Source: Orbilia blumenaviensis (Eukaryota > Ascomycota > Orbiliomycetes > Orbiliales > Orbiliaceae). From it: DNA of 64,000 bases. Under the pieces are notes generated by a model. It searched no databases. It was not told where the DNA came from and worked only from the letters and a program-made list of their open reading frames with translations. The translations under genes were made by a program, and so were the position numbers. The stretch spans positions 806,001 to 870,000 of the forward strand of contig JAVHNS010000012.1 of assembly GCA_036872755.1 (NCBI GenBank). Direction: 5' to 3'. Shown here one piece after another: positions 45,987 to 57,577 of the stretch (position 1 is the first letter of the stretch; each line of letters starts with the position of its first letter).

Positions 45987-46950
45987 AGCCGAAGATCAGC
46001 TTTTTACGCATATTACGGTCGAATCTTACAATCGCTTGATCCGATAAGGCCTAAGGTTATGCGCCACCACACTTATATAGATCGGAGACCGATCAATCAT
46101 TCCCACGATGACAGAATGACGCAATCAGTTACATGTTTTTAAAGACAATCGTTTTATAAAAAATTATCAATCTAAATCTACCCCTAAGAACGCATTTACT
46201 TACTGCATCTGTGTAAAGTTAACTTAACCTACATATCAGCTGCTAATAAGCCACATAAGTCTAGATTCTGTGCGATTGATTCTCGGGTGACTAGCCTTCA
46301 AACTATAGAACTCGCCCCTTAATATTCTCTATTGAATAATAATTGGAATTTACTATACTTAGAAGAGTGGCAAGCTTACGGTTTGAGATCGTCACCGCAA
46401 TGGCTTTAAAGCTTAACTAGAAGTATTATGTCAATTGCACATATGATATCATGATGATATAATTCATAGAGATCCAAAGTATTATGGAGGGCTTGGTTTA
46501 ACCTTTTTATAAGTTTGCAAAGCCTTAGGCCATAAGCCAGAAGACTTTAGGTAAACCTATAGGCGCTTGGTATAGAATTAAACCATTTACTCGAATTCTT
46601 GTACACATGTACATATCCTCCCGCAAAAGTGTTGTATTTGTATAAATCTAGAATTCTAATTTCTAAATATTAAAAAAAAAAAAAAAGACTTGCAAAAGCA
46701 AGAGCAACCAGCAGGGTCTATTATGTTGAATAATAGGTAATTTAAGTTTCCGAAAATTGTGTTTAGATTTCTGTTTCTAGGTTTAAGTATCCAGCAGTCA
46801 GTCAGCTCAATATCTTAACTTTTCAACGGGTAATATAAGTAAATACTAACCCGCAAGCTCCATAGATCTATAGAATAGATCCCCACTTTAACCATGTCAA
46901 AAAATAATCTTACCACGCCGCCAACCTTAAATCCTCCCTCCCAGCCGCAA

Positions 46951-46978
46951 TCCCACACGAGGCGTTGTTCGTGTGGGA
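46951..46978. repeat. Inverted repeat: 10-bp perfect stem, 8-nt loop
   Basis: TCCCACACGA (46951-46960) is the exact reverse complement of TCGTGTGGGA (46969-46978), separated by eight bases. It lies about 425 bases upstream of the small secreted protein gene. Could be an RNA hairpin, terminator or symmetric operator. Confidence 0.88.
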
Positions 46979-47281
46979 AAATGCGCGCCGCTATTCGTGT
47001 AACCCGGAGATTAATTTCCTTAAACTTCACCGTTTCCCTTTTGGTCCTAGTCACCTTGGCGAACGAATACATCGAATGCATCCATAATAAGGGGAAAATG
47101 CGGCTGGACAAAATAACCATGCTCTACTTGAAATTGCATGTTGCCCGACCTCCTGTTCCTTAAATACAAAACGGTGGTATCGATTATTCTTTTTTTTCCC
47201 CGGATCAACCCACTTGTTCATTCATTCCTTTCTCAGCCCTATCATATCGAAATTCTGTATACCCATACACTCGTTTTGTAG

Positions 47282-47372
47282 GTAAGCTTTCCAGGAGTAA
47301 ACACCAGTCCCCCTGAATCCTTAAAACGCACTGAGTCCCTAACTAACATGCAAAATTTTTGGTCTCCATTAG
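47282..47372 (+). other. Leader intron of the small secreted protein gene
   Basis: GTAAGC donor after TTTTGTAG, a CTAAC branch sequence near 47340, and the acceptor CCATTAG ending at 47372 define a 91-nt intron in the 5' UTR, 30 bases before the start codon. Confidence 0.55.
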
Positions 47373-47402
47373 AAAAACAAAAATAATCAATTATAATCGA
47401 AG

Positions 47403-47794
47403 ATGCAATTCTCAATCCTCGCCGTCGCCACGCTCCTCCTCAGCCTCGCACAGGCCACTCCAGTCCCACAGGATGACAGAATAGAAAGCCCCCTAGGAAA
47501 GCACAACTGCTTCGCCGCCGTCAGCAATGGAACCCCGAACCCATACATCGAGACTAAGCCCCCTGCTGGTGGAATCAACCCTGATGCGTGGTGCACATCG
47601 ACTTGCATGCGTAAGTAGAAAAGACCAGAAATTGCTGAGTTGGATGGCTATTTTGGAGGGTTGATATGCATGGTTTGAACGCCGAAGCTGGATTGCTAAC
47701 GTCTATTCTACTGGATTCTATAGTTTGCAATGCGGGAGCCGATGCTCAGGAAGAAGCCTGCTCTCAGGTCAAGAAGTTCTGTCAGGACTACTAG
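47403..47794 (+). CDS. Small secreted cysteine-rich protein (92 aa)
   Basis: Two exons, 47403-47610 and 47724-47794, joined at TGCATGC|GTAAGT and CTATAG. The signal peptide MQFSILAVATLLLSLAQA is followed by TPVPQDDR. The mature part of about 70 residues has six cysteines (HNC, AWC, STC, LCN, EAC, KFC), an even number suiting three disulphides, and ends QDY. Without splicing the reading frame stops right after the third mature cysteine, so the second exon supplies half of the cysteines. Size, leader and cysteines fit the broad class of fungal secreted effectors or defence peptides; no specific family is claimed. A leader intron precedes it. Confidence 0.8.
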
Positions 47795-48342
47795 GCGTGC
47801 GTCCGGTAGGGACAGGCCAAACGCGTGTCGATTTTGTGGGCTGGCATCTTAATATGTTAATATCCCGACAATTGGCGGACTCTTCGAAAAACGCCAACCC
47901 ATAGTCCGACATAAACGGCAGCCTCGATTTCTATATATACAACTAAAAGCACTACTATCAGAGCGGCCCCAATAGATATATACGACAGGGACTCGATGTA
48001 TTGTATATTATATAATATTACATATAAACCGGATTTTCCATATTGCTGTATATTACTGTATTGCAGATTCAAATATATACAGTTTTGGACCTCAGGAATC
48101 TCGATCTCGCCGGAGTGAATGCATGAATTGGTTATAGAGTGTCAAGTTTCGAAACGCACGATGACTCATATACTCACTTATTAGTTATATCTTACATATC
48201 CGAGAAGAGTTGGTACATTACACTATCGTACACAGATGATCCATGCCCCCATATACACCTCTGATACCAGCCTTTGCCTCTACTTTCCCTTCAGCGCCTG
48301 GATCCGAGGCTGCTCTCATACATATCCCATGCGAAATGCATA
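47795..48342. other. Convergent intergenic region
   Basis: Between the secreted protein gene (plus) and the MSH1 stop (minus). AT-rich with TATATAATATTA runs near 48005. No gene recognised. Confidence 0.5.
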
Positions 48343-51300
48343 CTAACCCTTCTTCTTCCCTCTCGCCAAAATATCCTCTGCAGTCTTCAGCGCCAAGTGC
48401 GGTAACCCTGCCATTCTGGCTACCTTGACTGCATGACTATCCTTATTCACCCCCTGCCTCAGCTTGTGCACAAACATCCACCCGCCCTTCTCATCTTCAA
48501 CCAGATCAGTACAATATGCCCCAACTTTTTTTCTCCCCTCCCCTCCTTCCCTCTCCCACCGCTGCGCCAACTCCACAAGCCCGTGAAAATGCGTAGCAAA
48601 AAGTACTCTACACCCACTAACCTCCCATAAATACTTAAGCACACCGCCAGCAATTGCAAACCCATCATCGACTGTAGTGCCTCTCCCGACTTCGTCCATG
48701 ATGACGAAGCTACGCGGGGTGGCATTTTTTAGTATATAGGCGGTTTCCATCATTTCTACCATGAACGTTGATTGTGAGCGGTATAAATCATCAGCTGAGC
48801 CGACACGGCTAAAGATTTGGTCTATGATACCGATCTCAGCGTGGTCCGCAGGGACGTAGGAGCCTGTTTGAGCTAAGATTGAAATCAGAGCGTTTTGTCG
48901 TAAGAAGGTGGATTTGCCGGCCATATTTGGTCTATAGCCCCAGCTCAATATCGTTAGTAAATTGATCGATACGCTTGGCAATATGAATCTATACAGATAT
49001 ATATACGAACCCAGTGATAATCCACATCCCCTCTTCCCCTCCGACCCAGCAATCATTTGCCACGAACGTCCTTCCGAGATCATCCAAGCTCCTCTGTACA
49101 GTTGCATGCCTACCTCCTACAATCTTATGTTCAGTGCCCATGTTTAAGATTGGGCGTACCCATCCACTTTCCTTCGCTAGCACCGCAAATCCGGCTCCGA
49201 TATCAAGCTCGTCCAGCACGGCTGCATTCCTTCGTAGCGCATGAATATTCATGATAACTTGTTTTCTGATCTCCTGTAAAACCTTTTGTTCCTCCGCACG
49301 GATTGCAAGACGAGCCATTTCTATTCTCGACCCGAGTTTTGTCCACTCCGGGAGATGGTATGAATGCGTACTCTTCGAAGAACCAACACTGACGGCGGTC
49401 GCTAATATTCCTTCCGTCATATCTGGTAATGATCGGGATTTGATATGTAAAATGTGACCTGACGAAGGTGTCCACTTCAACGCTACCAGGTGCTCGCTCA
49501 ACATCGACTCATCAAGAAGCTGGGTTTCGAGAACTTGCTTTTCAACCATAAGTTTTTCCAGACTACGATGCAGTTTTGTAAGCGTTGGTGAAGCGGTCGG
49601 GTGCATAATCCACGGTTCGACCTTCTCTCTATCCGCTTCTTTCAGAATCCTTTGAGACCTCGGTTTTGCTACTTTCTTCGCCGTGGATTTAGTGGTAGCC
49701 TTCTTCCTCCCTTTCTTCTTCGGCTTCTCCTCTTCCGGCTCTTCCTCAACCTCCTCAACCCTCCCTTCTTCACCTTCCTCTTCGGCAACCATCCTCCCTG
49801 CCTCAACTGCCTCAACTAACGCCGTCATCTCCGCCGCTTCCCTATCCTCAAGCGTATGCCTCAACATCAGTCCATTCTCATCGATACTCCTCAAAATCCT
49901 CCCCGCCAGCTCTTCCAACCTCTCAATCCTTGCTAATAACCCACGGAATACTTCCAAGCTTTCCTTCTTCTTCTTAGGGAGTCTTAGGGATAGACAATCC
50001 GCAATATCTTGGGTTGATATGATAGTTCGAGCTAGAGCGACAAGGTCGTCTGCGTCGCCGCGGCCAAGTGACATTTTCTGCACCAGGCGCTGGGAATCGT
50101 GTGTTAGTTTTAACTTGTAACGTATGTCGTCTAGCAGTATCGGCGAGGCTATGAAGTGCTCTACGAGGTTAAGCCGGTCGTTTATAACTCTCACACTGGT
50201 CTCGGGGGATGCTGTCCACCATGGCCCATTAGCATGAACCCCCCCAAAAAAATTTGTATGTGTGTGCGTGTGTGATATAGAAAAGGATCCGAAGAAGAGA
50301 AAAGTACATACTCAGCCAACTGCCTAACCTTCTCGTGCCCCCCCTCGTAACCGTCCTCCTAACAGTCTTCAATAACGTTCCAATCCCTCCCACAACTCCA
50401 TCCTTCAGTGTAGCTCTAATCTCCAACGCCCTCATAGTAACCGCATCAATCAACATATTATTCTTCTTATCCCTCCTAATCGGCGGCTGTAGCTTCATAC
50501 TCAAGCCTTGCAGTTTCTCCTTCACATAACTTAACAATGTACTCCCCGCGCTGATCTCATCTTCTCCAAACCCTCCGGTTTTGATCAGTGTCTGTGGAGC
50601 TGCGGTGCCAAACGAGGATTCAAGAAGCGGTGACCATGAGGCCGTGTCCAGGGGTGATATCGTGGAAGTATGAAAAGTCAAAAGTCGTTTTTCATCAGAT
50701 AAGAAGCTGACCTCTGGTGTATTCCTGCAGGATTCATCGATGACAATTTCCCGAGGACCGATCCTGGCTAATTCCGCTGCGAGGCCGCCGCGGGTACTAC
50801 TCTGGGTGAAGAAATCTCCGGTGCTAAGATCTAACCACGCCAGTCCCACAGGGTTCTCCATCCCTTCTCCGTCCCCACTTTCCTCGCTCGGGGAAGTTCG
50901 AGAAGAATCGGTAGCATCAATAGAAGGCCAAACACAGAGCAAATAATTATTCTCCCAAGGATCCATAAACTTCTCATCGATCAAGGTTCCGGGAGTAATG
51001 ATCCTGGCTACCCTTCTCTCCCACAGTAATCCATAACTAGCATGCTCCTTCTCATCCTTATTCGGATTCGGAAATTCCTCAGCTATGGCAACATGTCGCG
51101 CCATATCCTGCACAAGAACTTTCAAAAACCTGTCGAGTTGGAAGAAAGGGAAACCTGCCTTCAAATTTTTTTATTTTTTTTAAACAAGATTTAATTTGAT
51201 TAGTACTTGCGCATATGTATAAATTCTCAAAGAGAAGAAGAAGAACAGGAATATATAGATATAGAAACACAACTCACCATAGGCACGCCCTCCCCCTGCC

Positions 51301-51847
51301 CCCTACCCCTCTTCCTCCCGACCTTCAACCCTAACCCCGGCCCAACCTCCTCCGCCTGCTCAAAATACAACTCATAAAACCCACCGACCCGAGTAAGCAC
51401 CACACAATCCCCAAACCGATCAATATTCTCCCTCGCCTGCGCGATTACATACGAATACTGTGGCTCCCGAGGACGGGGCAGCTCTGGCAGCGGCTGCAAC
51501 GATAACGCACCCTGTGGGAGCGCCAGCAGCGACACTGTAGTTTTGCGCCTTGCAAGCTTAGGGGTTATCGTTGAAAACGCTCTTTTCGTTTCAGCTGCTG
51601 CAGTATTTTCATGACTTTTAATAACAGTACTATCGCAACCAATAGCGTATCTTCTCCCCCTTATTATATTTTCCGCTTTTGCAACTTTTTTTTTCCTTGA
51701 AAAGTTGTTGGACGCCGGCTGGGCGCGTGTCCTATCCAGAGTGACAATGCATGACGATATACTCCTCTTCCTCCCAAACACCGAAATCCGGCATGGAGTT
51801 AACGACCGTGAGCGTACGATTGCATACCCAAATTTCAGTCTCTTCAT
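48343..51847 (-). CDS. MSH1: Msh1, mitochondrial MutS homologue
   Basis: Mismatch-recognition ATPase acting on mitochondrial DNA. Exons 51847-51278, 51158-50312, 50211-49011 and 48931-48343 give 1068 residues. The N-terminus is strongly basic and hydroxylated with no acids early, a mitochondrial presequence. The mismatch-binding Phe-x-Glu is in GGFYELYFEQ (about 157-159), and GVPM-AGFPFFQLDRFL is rebuilt over intron 1. The clamp and lever regions follow. A charged insert at about 616-659 (poly-Glu, then KPKKKGRKK and Lys/Ala) is not usual. The ATPase has GPNMAGKST, whose first Gly codon is split by intron 3 (donor GTTCGT, non-consensus), then FVIMDEVGRGT and FATHFHGL. The C-terminus is short and basic (ILARGKKKG). 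No sign of inactivation. Confidence 0.94.
49652..49783 (-). repeat. Charged low-complexity insert in MSH1
   Basis: GAG/AAG-rich coding stretch giving a Glu-rich block followed by a Lys/Ala-rich block with the AT-hook-like KKKGRKK. Compositionally unlike the rest of the gene. Confidence 0.7.
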
Positions 51848-53070
51848 GTTGTCGAAATGATCTCAACATGGGGGTAGTTGGTCGGGCCTCGTGGAGGGGG
51901 AGGGATAGGTCGCACAAGAAGCTCCCCGTCAGCGTCGCGTGTAGACAAAGGACGAAAGGTGTAAATTTTGTGTTGGAGGTTGTTGCAGATATTGACGCGG
52001 CTCTGAAATATATCTTGGCATTGCTTTTGGGACGGTTATAAAACGTCTAAGATGTCTGCCGACTTTGGATCCTTTTGGAGTTTTTTAAGTTAGTCCCTAA
52101 GCTAACTACTTAATTTCTGTTCCCCCCTGTATAATTTAGCCCTGTTTTATTAAAAATAGCATGCGGTAACTATTCACCATTACTAAAAAACCTACGAGGC
52201 TGACAACTAATTACTGCTACACTCTTTAATTTCACCATGGGTATACGATAGACAGGTCTCACATGCACAGATTTAGAGGCCAGCAAGCGGCGGCACTGGG
52301 CTGTCGCAGCGTCAGGTATTATTATATAAATAAATAGATAGATATTAAATAGCCGCCCCATCCTCAAGTAAAATACACAGGCAGGTAACAACCTGATAAA
52401 GAACAGACAGAAGTAATCTTTGTACAATGATCGAACAATTCGGTAGGACGAAAAGGAAAAGGTATGGGAAGTTAAAAGCAGCCGCGAAAAAAAGCTAGAT
52501 GACTACTCAAGGTAAAGAGTACTACTTTTTTTTTTTTGTTTTGAAAAGGAAATGTGTTTCATTGGTTTCTTTGTAACATCTCTGCCTAAAAACGCCGGAA
52601 TGCAAAAGAAACAATACGGAGGAATTCGCTCCTTTGTGGGTGGGCGGGGTTTGATTTTCGAATAGACGAAATCCCAAAACCGGAGAGGGAAAGAGGTTGG
52701 AGAGGAGAAGTGACTGCACGTAAAGCGAGGCACCCACATAGAGCAAATAGGAAAGGACGTATGCAAAAAATGACAGCCCCCATAAACGCCATGTCTTTCA
52801 GTTGAAAAAGTTAAGAGCATCAAGGAAAAAAGTAAAAGGTGTGTATGAAAGGGAGACAGTCTAGCAACAGTATGGGAAGATGCTGCCGTAGAACTGAGCC
52901 CTCAGAGACTATTGCTGAAAACGCGCCGTCGAGACACACGTTGAACAGCGGGGAGGAAAAGGTGCGTCTTAAAGATCGTTAAGCACAAGAGGCTCGATTT
53001 TTGGCATCTTAATCGTTGGTGGAGGTGGAAGGTCGACGTAATCCTCTTCGAGGCCTACCAGGTACACACT
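51848..53070. other. Intergenic, 1.2 kb
   Basis: MSH1 promoter side and MEX67 3' UTR (both minus). Short frames only. A T run lies near 52525. Confidence 0.5.
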
Positions 53071-55163
53071 CTAGATGGCTGGCGGCATCATAGCATCGGC
53101 TGGTAACGTCCCGCTAGCACGAACCTATCAAAAACTATTAGCAAAAATTTTTTTCTTAAAAAAAGAAAGCAAAGTGAAGATTAAACACATACCTCAGTAA
53201 ATGCTTGAATAGCCTTTCCAATATCCCATCCTGTCTGTTCCAAACACATCTCTGCATATGTAACTGTCAAACCAGTTTGTGTTATCAGCTGCTGCACCAA
53301 TTGATGTTTCGGAACCACTAATGGTTGAACATCAATCTGTGGGGTAGCCCCAACGGTTTGTGGTGGGGCAGGTGTGAGGTTCTCAGGCTGCCAAGCGCCG
53401 CTTCCACCATAGGCTCGAACAAGTAGCATGTCCCTTCGAACGAGGTAGCCATTATTGCCATTCGGAAGAACCAAAAAGGTCCTGCTGAAGCTCCTTTTGG
53501 AGGCAATGCCTTCTCTAGCGACATTCTCAGGCTCCTCATATTCTCCATGGACAGACATGATCATTCCAACAATATTTCCGAATGAGACATTCTTGCTATC
53601 GTAGATCCACTTGGTAGGGTTCGTGACATCGTGAAGGGTACGTGGAAGAGAATCCCATGTCTTCAAGATATTGACAGGTCCTCTTGCACAACGATCTTTG
53701 ATTGCGGTTGGGTTGCGAAGCTTTTGCATGTTACGAGACTTTGGAATATATGAATCCCACTTCTGAATGTTGTGCTTGCTGTCGGCACTAAGACGGGGAG
53801 CAGAAACATTGACAGAAACCGAGAACATTGATACTTCGCCGTAGAAAGTCTGAACACAAGTCTTGCGGTCCGCATCGAACAATGGAAAGAATCTATGTAT
53901 CATTAGCGGCTGTAGATAAAGGGATTGTGGGGTGTACATACGTCGACAAAAAGTTGTTGGTATGCTCTTGGTCATCAACAATACCAGCTGGTTGAATGGT
54001 GAGAGGCAGGGGTGGGAATGGACCGGGGCCGGCCATTTTGTCAGCTTTCAAAGCTGGTGGAGGATCAGGATAAACCTCATTGTCCAACATAACCAATGAT
54101 TTCCACCATTTCCTACAGTCTTCACGATAGTTAGGAAGTAGGGTAATTGGATTTCCCGTAAGGATTAACTGTTCAAGCTTGCGGAATTTGAACCTCCATG
54201 GCTCGAGGTTTTTGAAAGTCGTGATGTTGTTATCTCCCAAACTGAGATTCTTCAGTTCAGGGAAGGTGATAGCCAAGGAGGCTACCATGGTGATGTCGTT
54301 CAAAGTATTGCCAGAGAGATTGACGCTAACGACCTGCTCACGCTTCTCGGCCCGGTTTGTGAATTGCTCGTCGGCGACCTTCATCATTGCTGGGAAGAGT
54401 TTTGCTCTAGTTGACTCCTGAGTGAAGAATCCGCTACCTTGCAATTGTGGATGGGTACCAAGGGCTGACAGGTCTAGCATTTTGGCCTCAGCGACATATC
54501 GCGAGACAAGAACATTTTTCAAGACAACGGCGGTTTGCTGAGCTTCTTCGGATCGGTCAACGGCCGGCTTGATGGCTGCTTGGATACTAGCAGGGAGCTC
54601 ATTAACAGGCTGAATCCGGAGATGACCACCGGCGAATGCGACATTGTCCCATTCAAGAACAGTGGGGACTTTGACCAGTGGGATTTGAAACATGATGTTG
54701 TCGCCAACGGCTCGTGGCTATAGAAGTTAGCAATCTTACCAAACACACACGAGGGGTGAATTCTTACTCTTCTTAGTTTTTCCTTTAGACGTCTCTCTAG
54801 AAAGACAATTGTTTCAGAGTTCGTAACCTTGAGCTCTTTCCAACCAGACACCTTCATTTCAATAAAACCTCCGGCCGGTTGCTTGATTCCATTGACAGTA
54901 CCAATTGGGTGACGATGCTGGTTACGAGCAGGTCGAAAGCTTCTCGTACCAGCCTCAAGTTTCTGACCTAAGACGGTGCTCGATCGCTGCTGCTTTGGCC
55001 TAGCGCCACTGATAGGGCGTGACCTGGGGCCTGTGGGGACTTGTCCGCCCATATCCAAGTCTCCCTCCCTATCAAGTCGCGCTGATGCTCGTCTTTTTTG
55101 GATGCCACCACTGCCACCGGTTCGGCGACCAAGGTTAGCGGGAAGCGAACTTCTGCCAGTCAT
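53071..55163 (-). CDS. MEX67: Mex67, nuclear mRNA export receptor
   Basis: NXF1/TAP-type carrier which, with Mtr2, moves mRNPs through nuclear pores. Exons 55163-54768, 54717-53942, 53892-53193 and 53124-53071 give 641 residues. The N-terminal 110 residues are basic with RGG-poor Arg/Gly/Gln composition and lead into the RNA-binding segment. Leucine-rich repeats are clear (VVSVNLSGNTLNDI, LKNLSLGDNNITTFKNLE, LEQLILTGNPI). The NTF2-like domain starts NFLSTFFPLFDADRK and contains SFSRTFLVLP. The UBA-like TAP-C domain begins LVQQLITQTGLTVTYAEMCL with GWDIGKAIQAF. The 54-nt last exon adds the tail RASGTLPADAMMPPAI. An in-frame Met at 55235 is an alternative start. Four copies of GGGTTCTTTG lie at and upstream of the start region. 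Confidence 0.94.
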
Positions 55164-57577
55164 CGTTGCTGAGCTTGTAGAACAATAGGAATTGGCTGAA
55201 GTGAGAAATGGGTTCTTTGAAGTTAATGGAAACAAGCCTGCTTCCGGGTTCCTTAATTAACTGCTGTGAAGGTTAGAATCAATGTTTGTTGCAACAATGA
55301 AACAAAATAAGCAACGGTTCCTTTTGATTGACTTCACAACCTTCAAAAAAGAGTAAACGAAAGGCCTTTTGGGGGTTCTTGTGCCTTCGTAAACAGCGCA
55401 AAACACAATCAGAGACGTGATACTCTTTCACCCCGGTACAGGAAAGAGCTCAAGCGTCTTGAGTTTATACCGATCTTTTCGAACCGAGTTGCGAAGAGGG
55501 TTCTTTGGATTCGTCAAGATCGGGTTCTTTGGAAAAAAGCAGAAGTGGGTTCTTTGCTTCCGGGGCTTTTATTCGTCGGAGTCTTGTATGTGACTGGACT
55601 GAAGAAGAGACGTGGAGAAGTGAAGCAAGAATTCCAAGGCCTCTGCGATACCAATCACAAAGGCTTTGTTCAACTTCTTGGTTCACTTTTGTTCTCCAAA
55701 AGAAAATCCGTTAGCAATTAAATCGTTACATCTACCTGAAAGATACAAAAAATGTGTGAAAGCCCTCCGAAGCATCCGACGGTCCGACGAATAGAAAAGA
55801 AAGAGCAAAAAAATCCCAATGATCCGAATTGTCACGGCCGTCGTTCACACGCCTAAGCTGTCACGGAGAAACTGGTACACCGAACCATGCCAAATATGTA
55901 TCTCCACTTCCAGTAAATCATCGTAATCCGTACGGCCCGGGAAACATGAGAGAACGTCTGATGATGATGCCAATTGCCAGCGATCCCTAGGAATCCACCG
56001 ATGGCACATAGAAAAGTTGATCGCATCAGACGCCTCTATGCTGGCGTAAGAGAGTATCGAGAATGATTTCGGGGGAAAGTAAAAGAGGACGGCAGGGGGT
56101 CAGAAGAGGTGAATTTGTTTGTCTTCGTTCCGAGTCTTCATCGTTCCTTGTATCGTGGATGTCGACAGGATGACGAGCCTTCTGCAGGTCGGTCTAGCGA
56201 CATTGCTGGGACAGTCGTAGAAAAGAACATTCTTGACCAGACTCCCGGTGAAGTAAATCGATATCCAAGAGGGAATATTAGCAGGGTATAGCTCACCTAT
56301 AAAGGGTTGTTTGTCGTTATGGAGGGTTCAGAAAGGCAGCGATGATTGCTGTTGTCGCTGCAAGGATCTGGGCAACGGGTTTCTTTGAGGTTGTTCTCCT
56401 CCTAGCAGACGCGTCTCGAGAGCGAGTTTACCAGGAAAGGGACGAGGAAGGATGGTGATGGAGGTAATGAGAAGAGTTGATGAAGTTGTGGAAGTTCGAA
56501 GTTGATTCTAGGAGGGCAAGTGGGATGTTGATTGTGGGAGTTTGGTGGTGTGATGAAGAAGAAAGCGATGCGAAAGAGGAGTCAATGTCAGGATCTTGAA
56601 ATTCTGCGTCACTGCACCGTCTGGTCACGAGATTAGTCACGTGATCCTAAGCCACAATCTGGTGAGAAAACAAACAGCATATTGGTCACGGGACTACAAC
56701 ACATTTTCACCACAACTGGATCCCATTGAACCAACGCGTGGCTGTGCACTAATGGCCCCTCTACCCCGAAGCCATTGACTTCACAGTTAGATGGCCTACG
56801 AAAGGAGGCGCTGATATTGAGAGATAGATAAATATATTAATTTACAGTAGCATGGATATCAGACTATATTGTTACGTTCTATATAATGCTAAGTGCTAAT
56901 TATACTAGTGTCTATGCATCCACATGTATAATGAAGAGCACAGAGAGTGGATTCTCAATTTTGACAGATAACAAGGCAAAGGAAATCGTAGTATTTTGGG
57001 CCTTCCATACAAACAAATAAAAAAAAGCAGCAGCAAGCAGCGAAGGAACCACATGAATAGCGAATAAGAATTGGAATAATAATAGTACTAAAAGCCACAA
57101 TCGAAGAACGTGTAGAAATCATCGACCATATAAACTCCGGCGTTGTGTGCGAGGTAGAGAATCTATCCAGAAAACGGTAGACAGAGGACACAAGGAAAAA
57201 GCGGGAAGTCGTAAGGGGAGGTGAAGAGGGTTCGGATTAGGATGAAGATAGTGTGCGGGAAACAAACCAAAAAACCTTAAGGAGCACAGCACAAAGAATT
57301 TTCGTTCATCACTTGATTCCCGTAAATGCTTAGACAAAAAAAGGAACACAAGGGACCCAGTATAAGAAATGGGAGGGGAATAACACTTGACGGGGTCATT
57401 ATAGGGCGGTCAATACATGGTTTCCTCCCAGCTTCCCCCATCATGAGTAAGAGCTACAGATATATGTAACCGTGGACACCAGCTAGAAAATAGTTATCTC
57501 CCACCAATATCGGCGGTGAAAACAGGAGTTCCAGGATCGAAAGGTAGAATTAGGTTGCGAGATTAGGAAATTTTCGT
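55164..57577. other. Intergenic, 2.4 kb, MEX67 promoter side and DnaJ 3' UTR
   Basis: No supported gene. Left third has the GGGTTCTTTG cluster. The rest holds short frames on both strands without motifs; the part next to 57578 is the 3' flank of the DnaJ gene. Confidence 0.45.
55210..55556. promoter_or_regulatory. Four copies of GGGTTCTTTG upstream of MEX67
   Basis: Exact 10-mers at 55210-55219, 55498-55507, 55522-55531 and 55547-55556 (plus strand); the last three are 24 and 25 bases apart, about two and a half helical turns. Related GGTTCCTT forms lie near 55249 and 55316. They may be a promoter element cluster. Confidence 0.5.

Larger units (their letters stand above)
45987..47402. other. 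Intergenic, 1.4 kb
   Basis: 3' flank of the 85-residue gene, a 15-base A run (46672-46686), a perfect 10-bp stem inverted repeat (46951-46978), and the promoter and leader of the secreted protein gene. An 89-codon frame at 46894-47163 overlaps the inverted repeat and is not supported. Confidence 0.5.

Noticed and set aside
46894..47163. 89-codon plus-strand frame
   Set aside because: It runs through the perfect inverted repeat and has no coding texture; likely promoter DNA of the secreted protein gene.
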